Assembly: GCA_007922195.1 (NCBI GenBank)
Contig: ML682005.1
Span: forward strand, 38,024,839-38,088,838
DNA: 64,000 nt
Origin: Podocnemis expansa
Lineage: Eukaryota; Chordata; Testudines; Podocnemididae
Reading direction: 5' to 3'
Below are positions 21,900-33,200 of this stretch, piece after piece. The position numbers and the translations under genes are program-made. The notes beneath the pieces were generated by a model. The model ran no database searches, had not been told where the DNA came from, and saw only the letters and a program-made list of their open reading frames with translations. Within the stretch, counting starts at the first letter, position 1; every line of letters starts with the position of its first letter.

Positions 21900-23165
21900 T
21901 CATAGAAGTTGAGTTTGGAGTGTGGCCAGAGAAGTTTAAGGTCAAACGACAAATTTGTGTTGGTACGGGTAGGGGGCATGAGAATCTCATACAGTCAGTG
22001 GGAAGCAGCTGCAACCACTATTCAAGATGGAAATAGCAGCTATAGATCAGGGTGCGATCAAGGGAGGAGAAAGAGGGCTGCCGCGCCACACCTCAAGTTC
22101 TGGGTGAGAATTTCACCATCTATGTGGAGTCCAAATACTAGGCTTTATGCAGGTAAATACATTTCACTGCAAGGTACCTGTCTCAGGCCATCATTTCTCA
22201 CTGATGTGAGAAAATCAACATGTGGGCAACGAGCAGAGCCCTCATTGACTGACTGAGGCAAGATCGTTCCCAAAGGGACAGTAGATTGAAGCATCTCAAG
22301 CCAAAACATGCTTGTATGGTGGGGTCTCCAGACGGCTGCATAAGACTGTGTGAACTATTTGAAATAATAGGAAAAGGCAGGTCTAGGCCCATCCAAGTCT
22401 AAAGATCCTCACCCTAAACTAAGGAGAGGAACAACCACTAAATCCAAGCACCAGTTGGTTAAGGGGGACCAAGGAGAAAAGAAAATGGGAATGAAGTCGA
22501 AGACTGAAAATCAAAGAAGCAGAAAGGGACACCAAGTGGAGAATCCCAGACAGGATCCACTGCTCCTCAAACATGTCTAGTGAGTTACTGGACACTGCCC
22601 AGAGCAGTTCTACCTGAAGAGGTGTCTGAATAAAGGAGCAGAAACAGGAACCACAGAGAATCCTCCCCACACTCCTGTCCAACTTCGTACTTGCGGAATG
22701 ACAGATGACCATCTTGGCCAGTGTCAGGAGGAGATGAAGAAGGAAATTTCATGAGTCTATGGAGTCATAGATGGGGTTTGGCATAAAGGGGGAGTTGCTG
22801 GGAAAAGTGCAGCCAGAACCTCAGAAGTTCTGGAGCTACTGGAAGAGGGGCTCTAATCTGACACCACGCCCTGCACAGATGTGTGCCAGACTCTCCTTCT
22901 GACCACAAAAGGGACAGGTGTTACTCATGTTCATGAATCATACCGCTAACTAATATCCCAGGTGGGCCATGGAAACAGGGTGATGTACAGACCACCAAGG
23001 TCTCTCACCTTCCTCAAATGGTAACAGATCCTGCCACTTGGTGTCAGGACAGGAGACGAGGGTGAGGAAGTGGATGGTATGATGCAAAAAGAACACTCAG
23101 ATTTTCTCCGCATGCAGTTCAGAGATGGGCCAACTGGATATTGTGCAGCCAGCTCAGATGGCATG
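21900..23165 (-). pseudogene. non-LTR retrotransposon pol C-terminus (Tx1/L1-like), degraded
   Basis: Read on the minus strand, 23164-22946 gives ICYHLRKVRDLGGLYITLF. It is followed near 22930 by CPFCGQKESLAHICAG, a Cys-Cys-His-Cys type knuckle like that closing many non-LTR reverse transcriptases. The frame at 22712-22419 contains LLWAVSSNSLDMFEEQWILSG. The order matches a reptilian LINE whose pol ends in such a zinc knuckle; my family label is tentative. Stops and frame changes interrupt it and the catalytic palm region is absent, so only the C-terminal third is represented. The 3' part (21900-22400) is probably its 3' UTR but is not recognised independently. Confidence 0.5.
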
Positions 23166-23282
23166 TTGGGGGCAGGCAGGGAAGCTTGTGTGGCATGATT
23201 TGGAGAGACAGGGATAGGCAGAGAGCACCATCACTCAGCGCCTGCTTTAATAAAATGAGAGAAGCAGATGTCGTGCTGTCTG

Positions 23283-24240
23283 GAGTGACTCACACCTGTG
23301 ATTATAACCTCAGAGCAGGCTGTCAGAAAACAAAGCAGACACCCCAAACTGGGGGTATGTTCTGTTATGAGATGTCACCAAACCAACAACAGATGTGAAC
23401 TCCTGGATCACTATACCAGTCTTGCCATGGGATCACCGACAATTCCCTTTTACTTTCCAGTCTCTCTCACCACTCAGACAAACTAAATTTTGCGATAAAA
23501 AGTTATTTGAACCAAAGGAAAAAAAAATCACATCATGTTACATTGCTCCCAATCCCAAAAGACCAGTCATTTGCCCGGTATTAGTTGGTACTCAGTCTCA
23601 CACAAAAACCAATGCTGGCAGCCAATTCAATAGTAAAATAACTAAAGGTTTATTAGCTAAGGAAGTGAAAGTAACTGAGAGGTTAGAAGAGGTAAAGTAC
23701 CTGTACAAGAGAATCAGTTTGTAACTCCAAATGGGGCAGTGATGTAATAAACTGGTAATTTCCTAAAGTCTTTCAGAGTACCTAAATTGTCCCTGGGGAT
23801 CTCCGTTTTGTAGCTGGCACACTTACCTGTAAGAGTCCGAATAGTTCAGAGATGAATGTCCTTTCTCTGAATCCATATTTATAATTTCTTCTGACAGAAA
23901 GCAAACTGATAGTGTCTTCTCCTACAAGGACATTTCCTTTGATGACAGTGCGTGAGGAATACATTTTGAATCTCTGACCTCTGGTCATTAGACACAATGA
24001 CCATTTGCTTTGAAAATAGCACTTTAACAGAAAAGGTCCTTCATTAGCATTCCATGAGGCTTCTTTGATAGATTACTTAGATTCAAACAAAACAACTGTT
24101 TGCTGCTGTATCATAACAGGATACAGATAAGAGAAAACAATGCATGTAACGTCCCATCAGTTTTATGAAGTCTAAACACCAAATGCACTCTTCTACCTTC
24201 AACAATCACTTTGACCTATATTAATATAGAACTGAGTTGA
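23283..24240. repeat. ~950 bp dispersed repeat, copy A
   Basis: Aligns collinearly with 46606-47560. Shared landmarks in order: ACTCACACCTGTGATT versus GCTCACAAGTCTGAGT; AAAGGTTTATTAGCTAA versus AAAGGCTTATTAACTAA; CTCCAAATGG versus TTCCAAATGG; CTGAATCCATAT; ATAACAGGATACA; AAAACAATGCATGTAAC. TTTATTAG read on the other strand gives CTAATAAA, a polyadenylation-like signal, so this could be an LTR or other retroelement in minus orientation. No coding sequence. Confidence 0.75.
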
Positions 24241-24599
24241 CCTCAATGTACTCTGGCATTACCTGGTCAGCCAGCATCACTGAAGGAACAAAGGATGTCC
24301 TCACAGGACAGAGGACACACATAGAGGACAGCTCCAAGCACTGGCCAAACACTGCAGAGTCTACCTAGTCCCAGTGATCATAGTCCAAGAGGTCTCAGAG
24401 TCTGGTGCTACCAGACAAGACCGACCTTTGGTGCAGCAAAGGGGACACACAGAGATGGAGGCTGTGCATGAGGGGTTCTGTGAGGAGGTTTTCTCCCTCA
24501 GCAGTTGCTAGAGACCTCATTACCGGAGTGAGCTGTCAGTGAAAGACTGGCAGCTCAAAGACATCTTAGGAAAGACCTCTTGGATAAGATCCAAAAGGG
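24241..24599. other. unassigned DNA
   Basis: AGGACAGAGGACACACATAG-type purine-rich text follows copy A of the dispersed repeat. Nothing was recognised. Confidence 0.4.
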
Positions 24600-24795
24600 G
24601 TAGCTGTGTTAGTCTAGTTCAGTAAAGCAAACAAACAAGGAGTCCTGTGGCACTTAAAGACTAACATATTTATTTTTTGCATGAGCTTTTGTGGGAGAAA
24701 GTCTTAAACTTAAAAAACTTAAGTTCCCCCATCTTCAAAGCATAAATTTATTAGTCTTTAAGTACCACAGGACTCCTTGTTTGTTTGTTCTCTTG
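24600..24795. mobile_element. head-to-head pair of Penelope-type repeat ends
   Basis: The minus arm GGGGTAGCTGTGTTAGTCTA, GGAGTCCTGTGGCACTTAAA, GCATGAGCTTTTGTGGGAGA ends near 24702. A short centre (AAGTTCCCCCATCTTCAAAG) leads into a plus arm, TTTATTAGTCTTTAAGTACC and ACAGGACTCCTTGTTTGT. The plus arm lacks the hammerhead region, and the minus arm retains it only in part. The centre sequence also occurs at 13720-13740 and 30763-30780. Confidence 0.7.
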
Positions 24796-26155
24796 GCTAA
24801 GGCAAAAGATCTGGAGCCTTTTGAGACAGCAGAGAAAGGTATATTCCAACATGCTCGGTGCCAGACTGTCTGCACTGTAATGGAGTCTCTGCAGGACCTA
24901 AAGATGGAAGGTGTGGACATAGCTGCAGATGCAAACCAGCCCCTGTCTGCCTTTCCCCAAGAAGAGACCCAGAGCAACTTCAGCCAGAAAAGCTCCAGGA
25001 TCTTCCTCTGTAGGCTGATCAGCATTTCCAGGGTTGGCAGATTATCTGTATGAAAGGGAGAGGGCTTTGAAGAAAGAGCAAGGAAGTGGACTTTCTTATG
25101 GTAATATCTGATCATGGAAAAACTTTACTTTTCATTCTTTTCATGCTCAGTAACAGCAGAACTGTGCTGCCCAATCTTAAAAAGAAAAATTCAACTTGAA
25201 TTTCAGTAAAGTTGCAGAAATTACAAACAAATGAAAAATTGAGATTAGACTAGAATTTTTAGCAATCATAACTATAGCAGTCATTGGCTGATGACTACAA
25301 TGAAATCAATTAGTTTTACACATGCCTGCATCTTAAAAATTGCTAGATTTTTTGCTTGTTAACCCTCCTCTAAAATGTACTTTCAGACTGAGACTTTGCA
25401 TGTCAAATTTCTGGCCAGAGCAGTTTTATCAAGGACACTATTTGTAAACTTCTGAAAATGGAACCTGATAATGGAAGGCCTGAAAAATCCTTACCTTATG
25501 ATTAGGGACACTATAGAATACTTTTGTTTTCTTGGGTAAAGCCCGAGTCTAGATACATGAAATGTTACCAGGACTTTGATTTTTTCCACATATACACTTA
25601 GTCACATAACATCTCAACTGAGCACTGTTTGGAGCTAATGTAGCTAGGAAACAGAAAGCAAAAGATATTGTGTGCTTTATTTATATGGGGGAATTTCATC
25701 TGTGTTCCAGTTTTACACAAAGTGAATTATATTCTTTTTATCTGAGGCATGATTATATTTCCTCCAGTTGCTAAGGGAACAAAAGCTATAGATATGACAA
25801 AAGCTAGTGGCTGTATGGACAGAAACATGCAAGATCCTACTTTATCGCTACAGAAAGCTGTACAATAAGGGAAAAACAGAGTAGCTATGAAAATAAATAT
25901 ATCCCATAATGTCTTAGTACACCTGCTGCCATGTCAACTTTTAAGAAATGTGTTTAGGTTTTTTAAATTGATGTGAAATTACCCCCACCCCCAACAATAA
26001 AAAAAAAAATCACATTTTACACCCGGGCTCAAGCTTTGCTGGTCAGGGGATCACTTCATTTTCTGCTCCTTGTGCTTTATGTTCTGGAGGATTTTTTTTT
26101 TTTTAAATAAAACTGCTTTCAAAATATATAGGTTCAGTCTGGCAACACCATAAGG
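24796..26155. other. unassigned DNA
   Basis: An open frame of 120 codons (24691-25053, plus) begins in the repeat pair and continues as AKAKDLEPFETAEKGIF. The opposite strand is open for 126 codons. Neither has a recognised domain, and the repeat fusion argues against a gene. The remainder is AT-rich and featureless. Confidence 0.4.
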
Positions 26156-26342
26156 CAGAGGTCTCAAACTCAAATCACCACAAGGGCTGCATGAGGATTT
26201 GTATGTTAGCCAAGGGCCACACCACTGAAACCTTTGCATACATTGATATTGAAAATGTGAGTAACAACAGTGTCGTTGTGGGCTGCAGGAAATAGCTTTA
26301 GGGGCTTTATGTGGCCTATGGGCTGCAAGTTTGAGACCCCTG
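26156..26342. mobile_element. hAT-like MITE, GGTCTCAAACT family (copy 1)
   Basis: Left CAGAGGTCTCAAACTCAAAT and right AAGTTTGAGACCCCTG are inverted termini. Flanking octamers CCATAAGG (26148-26155) and TCATAAGG (26343-26350) match at 7 of 8 positions, an 8 bp target duplication. At 187 bp it is the same family as 37109-37284, sharing GGAAATAGCTTTAGGGGC. Confidence 0.85.
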
Positions 26343-26427
26343 TCATAAGGCATGTATGTATTTGCACTGCTTTCTTTTTCCTCCGACCCCCTTTTGTGTA
26401 AGCGCTTTCTCACAGCAGACTGTGTGT

Positions 26428-26858
26428 GGCTATGTCCACAAATAAATCGTTATTTCGAAATAAGTTATTTCGAAATGAGTTAATTTGAATTAAGGGAAAA
26501 GCTCAAAGCGAAATAACATGTCCAAACACAGGACTTGCTATTTCACTTTAAGAGAGGGGCACCATGGGAGGTGTGGCAACATGGCCCCCTCCCTGGGCCA
26601 TGCCCACACCCAATAGAGGCTAAAAGGAGGGCACCCCGGGAAGCAGAAGGGCAAAAGTGTTATTTTGAAATAATGGTTATTTTGAAATAACAGCCGTTTC
26701 AATTTAAAGTAGGTTTAAGCTATTTCAAAATGATGGCTCTTATTTCAAAATGATGGAGCCCACCATTTCGAAATAAGAATACGTCATGTGGACCTAATCT
26801 CTTTTATTTCAAAATAACCAGTGTTATTTTGAAATAAAAGAGACGTGTGGACATACCC
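26428..26858. mobile_element. non-autonomous element with GGSTATGTCCAC termini and TTTCGAAATAA palindromes
   Basis: Left GGCTATGTCCACAAATAAAT, right GTGTGGACATACCC. The flanks read TGT on each side, a possible 3 bp duplication, although the local TGTGTGT context makes the exact boundary ambiguous. The subterminal DNA is packed with TTATTTCGAAATAA palindromes. The interior block ACCATGGGAGGTGTGGCAAC is shared with 31990-32451. Confidence 0.75.
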
Positions 26859-29769
26859 TGTGTGTCCTGTCCATTCTCACTACTTTTCTAATGTAAAGAA
26901 GAAAGAATGTGTTCCAGCTGCTGTTCCATTTCACGAAGGGCTGAGCTCCTGGCTCTCCTGTTGCCTTCAACTGGAATTCTTAATGGACAGCACTTCCATC
27001 TCCTAAAAATCAAATGTCCAAAGATTTAAGACTCTAAATTGAGGGTTAACAGGAGCGAAAAGAATTTGTGCCTGCGAGGTCCTTTCAATAGGAGAGTGAA
27101 ATTGGGGTATAAGTGCGTTATACCTGCCAAAAGTGGTGTGGTAAAGGCATGTCTTGAAAATGTGCTTGTCAAGGGCTTTTTAAAGGAGTGTAAGTGGAAA
27201 TGGCAATATTAGAAATTGTGCCTGTGAATGCCCACGCTAGGTGACCATCACTGGATTAAGCTCTCTCTCTGAGCAAACTTCTCACACATCTCACACTCAC
27301 CCTACAACAGGAGCTACTGTCCTGTGTGGCTGGGCCTGGCCTTAGACATTGTGACCTGGTATGTGAGGTCATAGCATGATTTGGATTTGGAGTAGTCAGG
27401 CTTAATTCAAGTAAGTGGCATCACAACATCGCATGTGAGGTTACAGCATCCCTCAGGTTTAGTCCAGGCACTCCTCTATCCAACATGAATGGTACAGCGA
27501 TCCTACATACCAGATTGCAACACCAGGAGCAGGGAGCCATGCCCAGTTTTACATGGTGGAGTCACTCCCAAGCTTCTTCCCTCCTACCAAGCTCCGCCCT
27601 CTGCACAAGTTTGGGACTGAGTTGCTGGGGCAGAGAGGCTTGCTGTAGTTGATCAGTAGACCTGCAGTTGGCTGATGCCAGAGGAGAAGAAGAATTTCTG
27701 GCCTATGATTTTGGGGGCCTTCCTTTTGCATTTGGGCGCTAGACCTGTGCCTACTTTATCTATGCATTAATCCAACCCTGGAGGTGGCCACCTTTTATCA
27801 ACTGCTGTTCAGTCACTCAGACGAGCTATGATACATCTAGCAGCCAAATAAATGGAGAAAGTCACTTGGCAACAGTTAGTGTGTGTGTGGCACTGCACCA
27901 ACACCACACATTTCACATTGCTGTCAATCCCAATTTCAAGAGGATGGGGAAGAAGGCGAGTGGCACTGCCATATGGCAGGTGCTTCAAGTTTTGTATCTG
28001 GGAAGTTAACTGTGGGAAATTTAACATAAATAAAAGACTAAGTGTAAAAACAAAAGTAAAAATAATTTTTTAAAACAAAACAGAGTTCACTAGAAACTCA
28101 GACTCAATGCTGTCCTTACTTTGGTTTCTTTTAACATATTTCCAGGTTGTAGGGGCTCTGTCAGACCCTATAAGGTCTAATGGGCTATCAGTGTTCCTAA
28201 TTCAATATTGATTAAACTATACAAACATATAGGCCCAATACTCAAGTGGATAAATCACGTTAGTTACCTCACTCCCATTGAAAAAAATCTATGAGTGCTT
28301 AGCCCCAAGCTCACATAGGCACTATTGAAAATCTTAACTTAGATGAAATATAGGTCTTAGCAACCCCAGATTGCCATTTCAAAACTCATTTCAAAACCTG
28401 ACAGCTTTTGTCCAACCTACGTATATTAAAAAGGTGGGCCTGAAGTAATTTTGCCATTTGGACACAGAATTCCCAATTCCAAGTTCTTCTTTGAACCCCT
28501 CCCTAGTTCTGGGACCCAGATACTCTCACCTTCAAAATCACCATCCTCTTTGCTAGTGCAAAAATCCCCATCCCTATCCCATATCACCTCCCATTTGATG
28601 CACACGTACAAACTCAGATCCCTTCTCCACCTCATTTTACCTCCATTCAGTTCATCTCCCTCACCTCCCCAACAAAACTTATATCTCTCTGGTCATTTTA
28701 GATGTCTGTAGCAAAAATCTCAAGGACAACCCCAATGGGTGCCACATCTAGATAAAGGTGCACATACAATCCACAAAAAAGGAGGTCACCACAGAGTAAA
28801 GACTCAACTTGACCCCCTTGGAGGGGTGGTGGATTTAGGTTCTTTAGGCCCCTAATGGGAGTTAATACAGTGGGGATAGTGGTATATTGCTGGCTGTGAG
28901 TTTTCCACAAGAAACCTCTAGCAACTACTGATGGCAGGATGTCTAGACTTTGGATTATGACCCAATTATATCTCCTTCCATTTCCTCTTTTGCCCCCACT
29001 CTCCCTAAAATTTCCTCAGTACTTCACTATGCCTCATACACAAACATGCACATTACAGGTAAAGTGCAGGAGTAGTGGGTTTTTACTGAGGCTGCTGATA
29101 ATGGGGAAGAGGTTTTGACTTCTGTTACTATATTAAGTTAAGAAAGCACTGTTGTTTTGAGAACTCTCTCTTTTCCCTCTGGTATGTTAAGGTATATATA
29201 ACACATAGGAAATAACATACATTAGAGACAACATTATTAAAACTGCCAAATCAAGCAGAAGTTCAATATGCCAGAATTAAGACTGCATTGTTACATGCAT
29301 CATAATTCAATCTTTAGTGACATCGTCATGTGCTGTTTTTTCTATTCCTCAGTCAGCACACAGAATGGATGGTGCTCTCTTTATGAACAGGTATTCAATA
29401 TTTTGTTTTATCCTTTTTGTCCAATAGCTGGTCCACTTATGTTTTACAGTGCCCTGTTGAAACCCTGCTCAGAACACAGTATTTCCTCATAGAGCTAGTA
29501 GAACAACTGATAGCAATTGTAGGTTGTCATCCTTTATATGGACCACCACTAGCTGGGGATGGGAGACTTTGCCAGAGAATTTCACAGGTATTTGCTGACA
29601 GCAGATGAGTGGTGAGACTCGGAGCACATCTTCACTGATGTGGCAAATTTACCAGCATCAGATTGATCTTCCTGACCAATAGAAGACCCACTCAGCCAAT
29701 TGGGAAGTCAATTCCTGAAGACCATCCCCCTCAAATAGGCCATTTCCCATTGGCTCATTGCTCTGAAGT
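26859..29769. other. unassigned DNA
   Basis: No gene or repeat was recognised over 2.9 kb. A pyrimidine-rich patch at 28440-28700 opens an 86-codon frame with no motif. Confidence 0.45.
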
Positions 29770-30125
29770 CACCACCAGCAGTGAAAGTTCAGAGGAGAGC
29801 AACAAAAAAGACCAAAGACCTAGAAATCTGACTTATGAGGGATGTTAAAAAAAAACCAACCAAACAAAGAGCTTTTGGGGTCTGGAGAAGAGGAGATTGA
29901 TGGGGGTCCTGATAACAGTCTTCAAGTATGTAAAAGGTTTTTAAACAGAGGAGAGTGATAAGTTGTTCTCCTTAACCACTGAGACCAAGACAAAAAGCAA
30001 TGGGCTTAAACTGAAGCAAGGGAGATTTTAGGTTAGACATTAGGAGAAACTCCCTAACTGTAAGGTAAATGATACAAGCTCTTATTTGGGTTGCAATTGC
30101 TTGGAAGCATTGAAGATTTGAACAG
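29770..30125 (+). pseudogene. CR1 LINE 3' fragment
   Basis: AGAGGAGAGCAACAAAAAAG, TGGAGAAGAGGAGATTGATG, CTTCAAGTATGTAAAAGG, TTAGGTTAGACATTAGGAGA and AACTCCCTAACTGTAAGG follow the order of the CR1 ORF2 end and 3' UTR. The fragment stops before the terminal tail. It has no coding capacity. Sequence 30126-30602 is unassigned. Confidence 0.75.
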
Positions 30126-30602
30126 AGACCAAGCTACGCAGAAGCAGGAGTGAGGACAGAAGAACAGGTATAAATAGGAAATAACAGTACAATGTAAAAA
30201 AACTGATTCAGATGATTTTGAACATAGTGAGTGGTAAAAGATGGGTGACATGTAATGCATAGAATAAGAATTGTCTGGCCAAAGCCTTCATACTTCTAGC
30301 CCAGGCTTCAGTAATGGTATAGAGAGGAAAATGTTAGCTGTCATTAATTTGTTAGATTTACTATTCAGAGCTATAACTGATTTTTAACCATTGCTAAAAT
30401 AATATGAATTTTAAAGTTCTTATTGGTCCAGCTTTGAGTTGTTTTGTCACTTATTGCAGCTTGGTCTTATTTGCAGCAAACAGCCACTTCAATATACCAA
30501 TATTAACACCACCACTGGGGCTCCACTTAACTGTCTGCACAAGTTACTGAGGTCCTCTACTGTCCCTACTTAGTATTGCAAGGTTAAAGAAACACACTAT
30601 TA

Positions 30603-31000
30603 CTAAGTTCCAAAGGGGTAGCCGTGTTAGTTTAGTTCAGTAAAACAACCAAGGAGTTTTGTGGCACTTTTAAAGACTAAAAAATGTATTTATCGCATGA
30701 GCTTTCATGGGACAAAATCCCACTTCATCAGATGCTTTCAAAATGGAGAACTTATTCTGTAAATTCCCCCATCTTTGAAGTGTCTGATGAAGTAGGATTT
30801 TCCTCCACAAAAGATCATGTGATAAATCAGAGGTGCTAGCCACTTCTTAATATGCAGATGGTCCTGAGTTCAAGCCCCAGGGGGTTGGACTTGATAATCT
30901 CATGAGGTGCCTTCCAACCCTATGGTTCTATTCTAAATAAATTTGTTAGTTTTTAAAAGTGCCACAAAATTCTTTGTTTGTTTTACTATATTGCCACAAA
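30603..31000. mobile_element. head-to-head Penelope-type pair with two hammerhead-like cores
   Basis: The minus arm 30603-30733 (GGGGTAGCCGTGTTAGTTTA to CACTTCATCAGATGC) and the plus arm 30781-31000 (GTCTGATGAAGTAGGATTTT to CACAAAATTCTTTGTTTG) face each other across about 48 bases. Both contain a CTGATGA box; a stem-forming GTGGGATTTT-type segment follows in the minus arm. The plus arm is split by a SINE at 30828-30935. Confidence 0.7.
30828..30935 (+). mobile_element. tRNA-derived SINE with CR1-like tail, 5' truncated
   Basis: GAGTTCAAGCCCC near 30869 fits a polymerase III B box. The 3' half, GGGGGTTGGACTTGATAATC then TTCCAACCCTATGGTTCTA, is the CR1 3' end. A tRNA head joined to a CR1-type tail is the known arrangement of the tortoise Pol III/SINE family. 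Flanking ATAAAT on both sides suggests a short target duplication. The A box is not clear, so the head is truncated or decayed. Confidence 0.6.
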
Positions 31001-31989
31001 ACAACAGGACAGGAGAAGACAATTTGTTATTGATGTCTGTTTCATAACAGAGACCAACATTTTAAATACTCTCTCTAAATAAGCTCTGCATTAATATGTT
31101 TTTGATATAAACGTATGGGCTAAGATTTTCATAAGAAAGAGCATACAGTTAAGCTCCTAACTCCATATTTAAGCATATAAAGTAGATCATTTTAGTGTAC
31201 AATATTGACATTTAACTATCTAAATTGTATCTGTTTCTGTACATTATTTATGGCGAACATTTTCAAATGAAGGAGTCTAGAGTTAAGCTCCTAACTCCAT
31301 ATTTAGGCAATTAAGTGATCTGAACTTTGAAAACTGCAGCACACACACTAGATCCCATTGATGTCAACAGACACTGCTGAATGTTCATCATATTTGAAAA
31401 AGAAACAGACCATTTATTTACCAGTAAATAACTTAAGCTTAACTCTAGGCTTCTTCTTTGGTAAAAGCTGGCCATATATACAATACAGAAACAGATAATT
31501 TTTTGAAAATAAATTGTCAGTATTGTACACTAATATGATTTACATTAGGAATTACAATCAATGTTACTGTCATATTTCACAAATCCATGGTTATCACTGG
31601 AGCTGGAATAATACAAGATATAGATCCTAATCATATGACCGAACCTGTAGAATTCCATATAGCATGATGCTTTGTGTTTCTGTAACAAAAAGAAAAAAAC
31701 AACACATACCAAGATGAGGATCATTAGTAGAGTAGTGGGGAAATGTTGAGTTCCAGACCTGTTAGGTACATGAACATACTGAAGGTACCAGGCTACAAGT
31801 CATTCTGTAGTCAGTCAAGCAAGCTTTGTGGTAGGTGTCATCAGGTAGTAACACATACGGTATCTTCCAAGTATATTTCTTTAGCATGTGAGCAAGTGTT
31901 CAGTCTTGGGAAGACCTACTGTGTGAGTTTTATATGTAAAGTTCTGATAAGAGGAGTGATCCCTGGAGAGGGAACTGACTAAAAAGGTA
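31001..31989. other. unassigned AT-rich DNA
   Basis: A phrase GTTAAGCTCCTAACTCCATA occurs twice (about 31148 and 31282), 134 bases apart, a small local duplication. Otherwise nothing was recognised. Confidence 0.45.
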
Positions 31990-32451
31990 GGCTATGTCCA
32001 CACATACATCGTTATTTTGAAATAAGTTATTTCAAAATAAGTTAATTCGAATTAAAGGAAAAGCTCAAAGAGACATAGCATGTCCAAACACAGGACTTGC
32101 TATTTTGCTTTAGGAGACGGGCACCATGGGAGGTGTGGCAACATGGCCCCCTCCCTGGGCCATGCTCCCACCCAACATAGGCTAAAAGGAAGGCACCCTG
32201 GGAAGGAGAAGGGCAAAAGTGTTATTTCGAAATAATGGTTATTTCAAAATAATACGTCCAAACAGCGTTATTTATTTCAAAATAACAGCCATTTCGATTT
32301 AAAGGAGATTTAAGCTATTTTGAAATGATGGCTCTTATTTCAAAATGACAGAGCCCGTCATTTTGAAATAAGAATACGTCGTGTGGACCTAATCTCTTAT
32401 TTCGAAATAACCAGTGTTATTTCGAAATAAAAGAGACATGTGGACATACCC
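31990..32451. mobile_element. GGSTATGTCCAC-terminus element, second copy
   Basis: Left GGCTATGTCCACACATAC, right ATGTGGACATACCC. Flanked by GTA (31987-31989) and GTA (32452-32454), a clean 3 bp duplication. Interior collinear with 26428-26858, including GACTTGCTATTT and CACCATGGGAGGTGTGGC. No coding capacity. Confidence 0.8.
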
Positions 32452-32842
32452 GTAGAGTGTTTGCTTTCTGCCTTGATCTGTGGTTAGACTCAGTTCTTGA
32501 GACATATTTGCGCTGTAAGAAACGGGCACAGGGCTAAGATTCCTGAAAGAAGGGATTACCTGCAAAACCATCCCTATTCTGTGTATATGTATGTAAATAA
32601 ACCAAATGCTTTTGTTATATAAATGTAAATAAAAGTTAAGCTTAGAATATACCTTGTCCTTGCCTCTCTGATTTCTCCTCCATTCTGAAGGTGACCTGCA
32701 AAGCCTCAGATATCTACTCCTCCTTGGCAAAGGGGAGACACCAGGGTGAGGACAGGATACAGATATTGAAAGAAGGTGCAACATTAGCTATGTAAATATA
32801 GTATAAAATGTGCTATCTTTTGATAGAAGAATAAAACTTTTA
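32452..32842. other. unassigned, AATAAA-rich, possible LTR edge
   Basis: TGTAAATAAACC (about 32594) and TGTAAATAAAAG (about 32625) are polyadenylation-like. They are followed by a CT-rich stretch that could be LTR U5, but no pair or primer-binding site was found. Confidence 0.3.
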
Positions 32843-33200
32843 GGGTATGTCCACACATCTTTTTTATTTCGAAATAACACTGGAAATAAAAAAGATTTGG
32901 TTCACACATTTTCTTATTTTGAAACGATGGGCTCTGAAATAAGAGCCATCGTTTCGAAATGGCTTAAACCCCATTCGTTTCAAAACGGCGGTTATTTCAA
33001 AACGGGTGGCCATGTTGCCACACCTCCCAGGGTGCCCCTCTTCGGCAATCAAAATAGCACGTCCATACACAGGGCTTGATTTATTTCAAATTAATTTTTT
33101 AAAATTTGAAATAAGTCATTTCAAAATAAGGGTTTTATTTCAAAGTCAGTCATTTTGAAATCACTTATTTTGAAATAAAACTTTGCCTGTGGACATAACC
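32843..33200. mobile_element. GGSTATGTCCAC-terminus element, third copy
   Basis: Left GGGTATGTCCACACATCT, right CTGTGGACATAACC, flanked by TTA on both sides (32840-32842 and 33201-33203), the TWA-type duplication typical of PIF/Harbinger insertions. The inner half is rearranged relative to 31990-32451 but keeps the TTATTTCGAAATAA-like palindromes and a VATPPRVP-coding GC patch. Confidence 0.8.

Noticed and set aside
24691..25115. Overlapping 120- and 126-codon frames on opposite strands
   Set aside because: Both run into the Penelope-type repeat pair, and no domain is seen in either.
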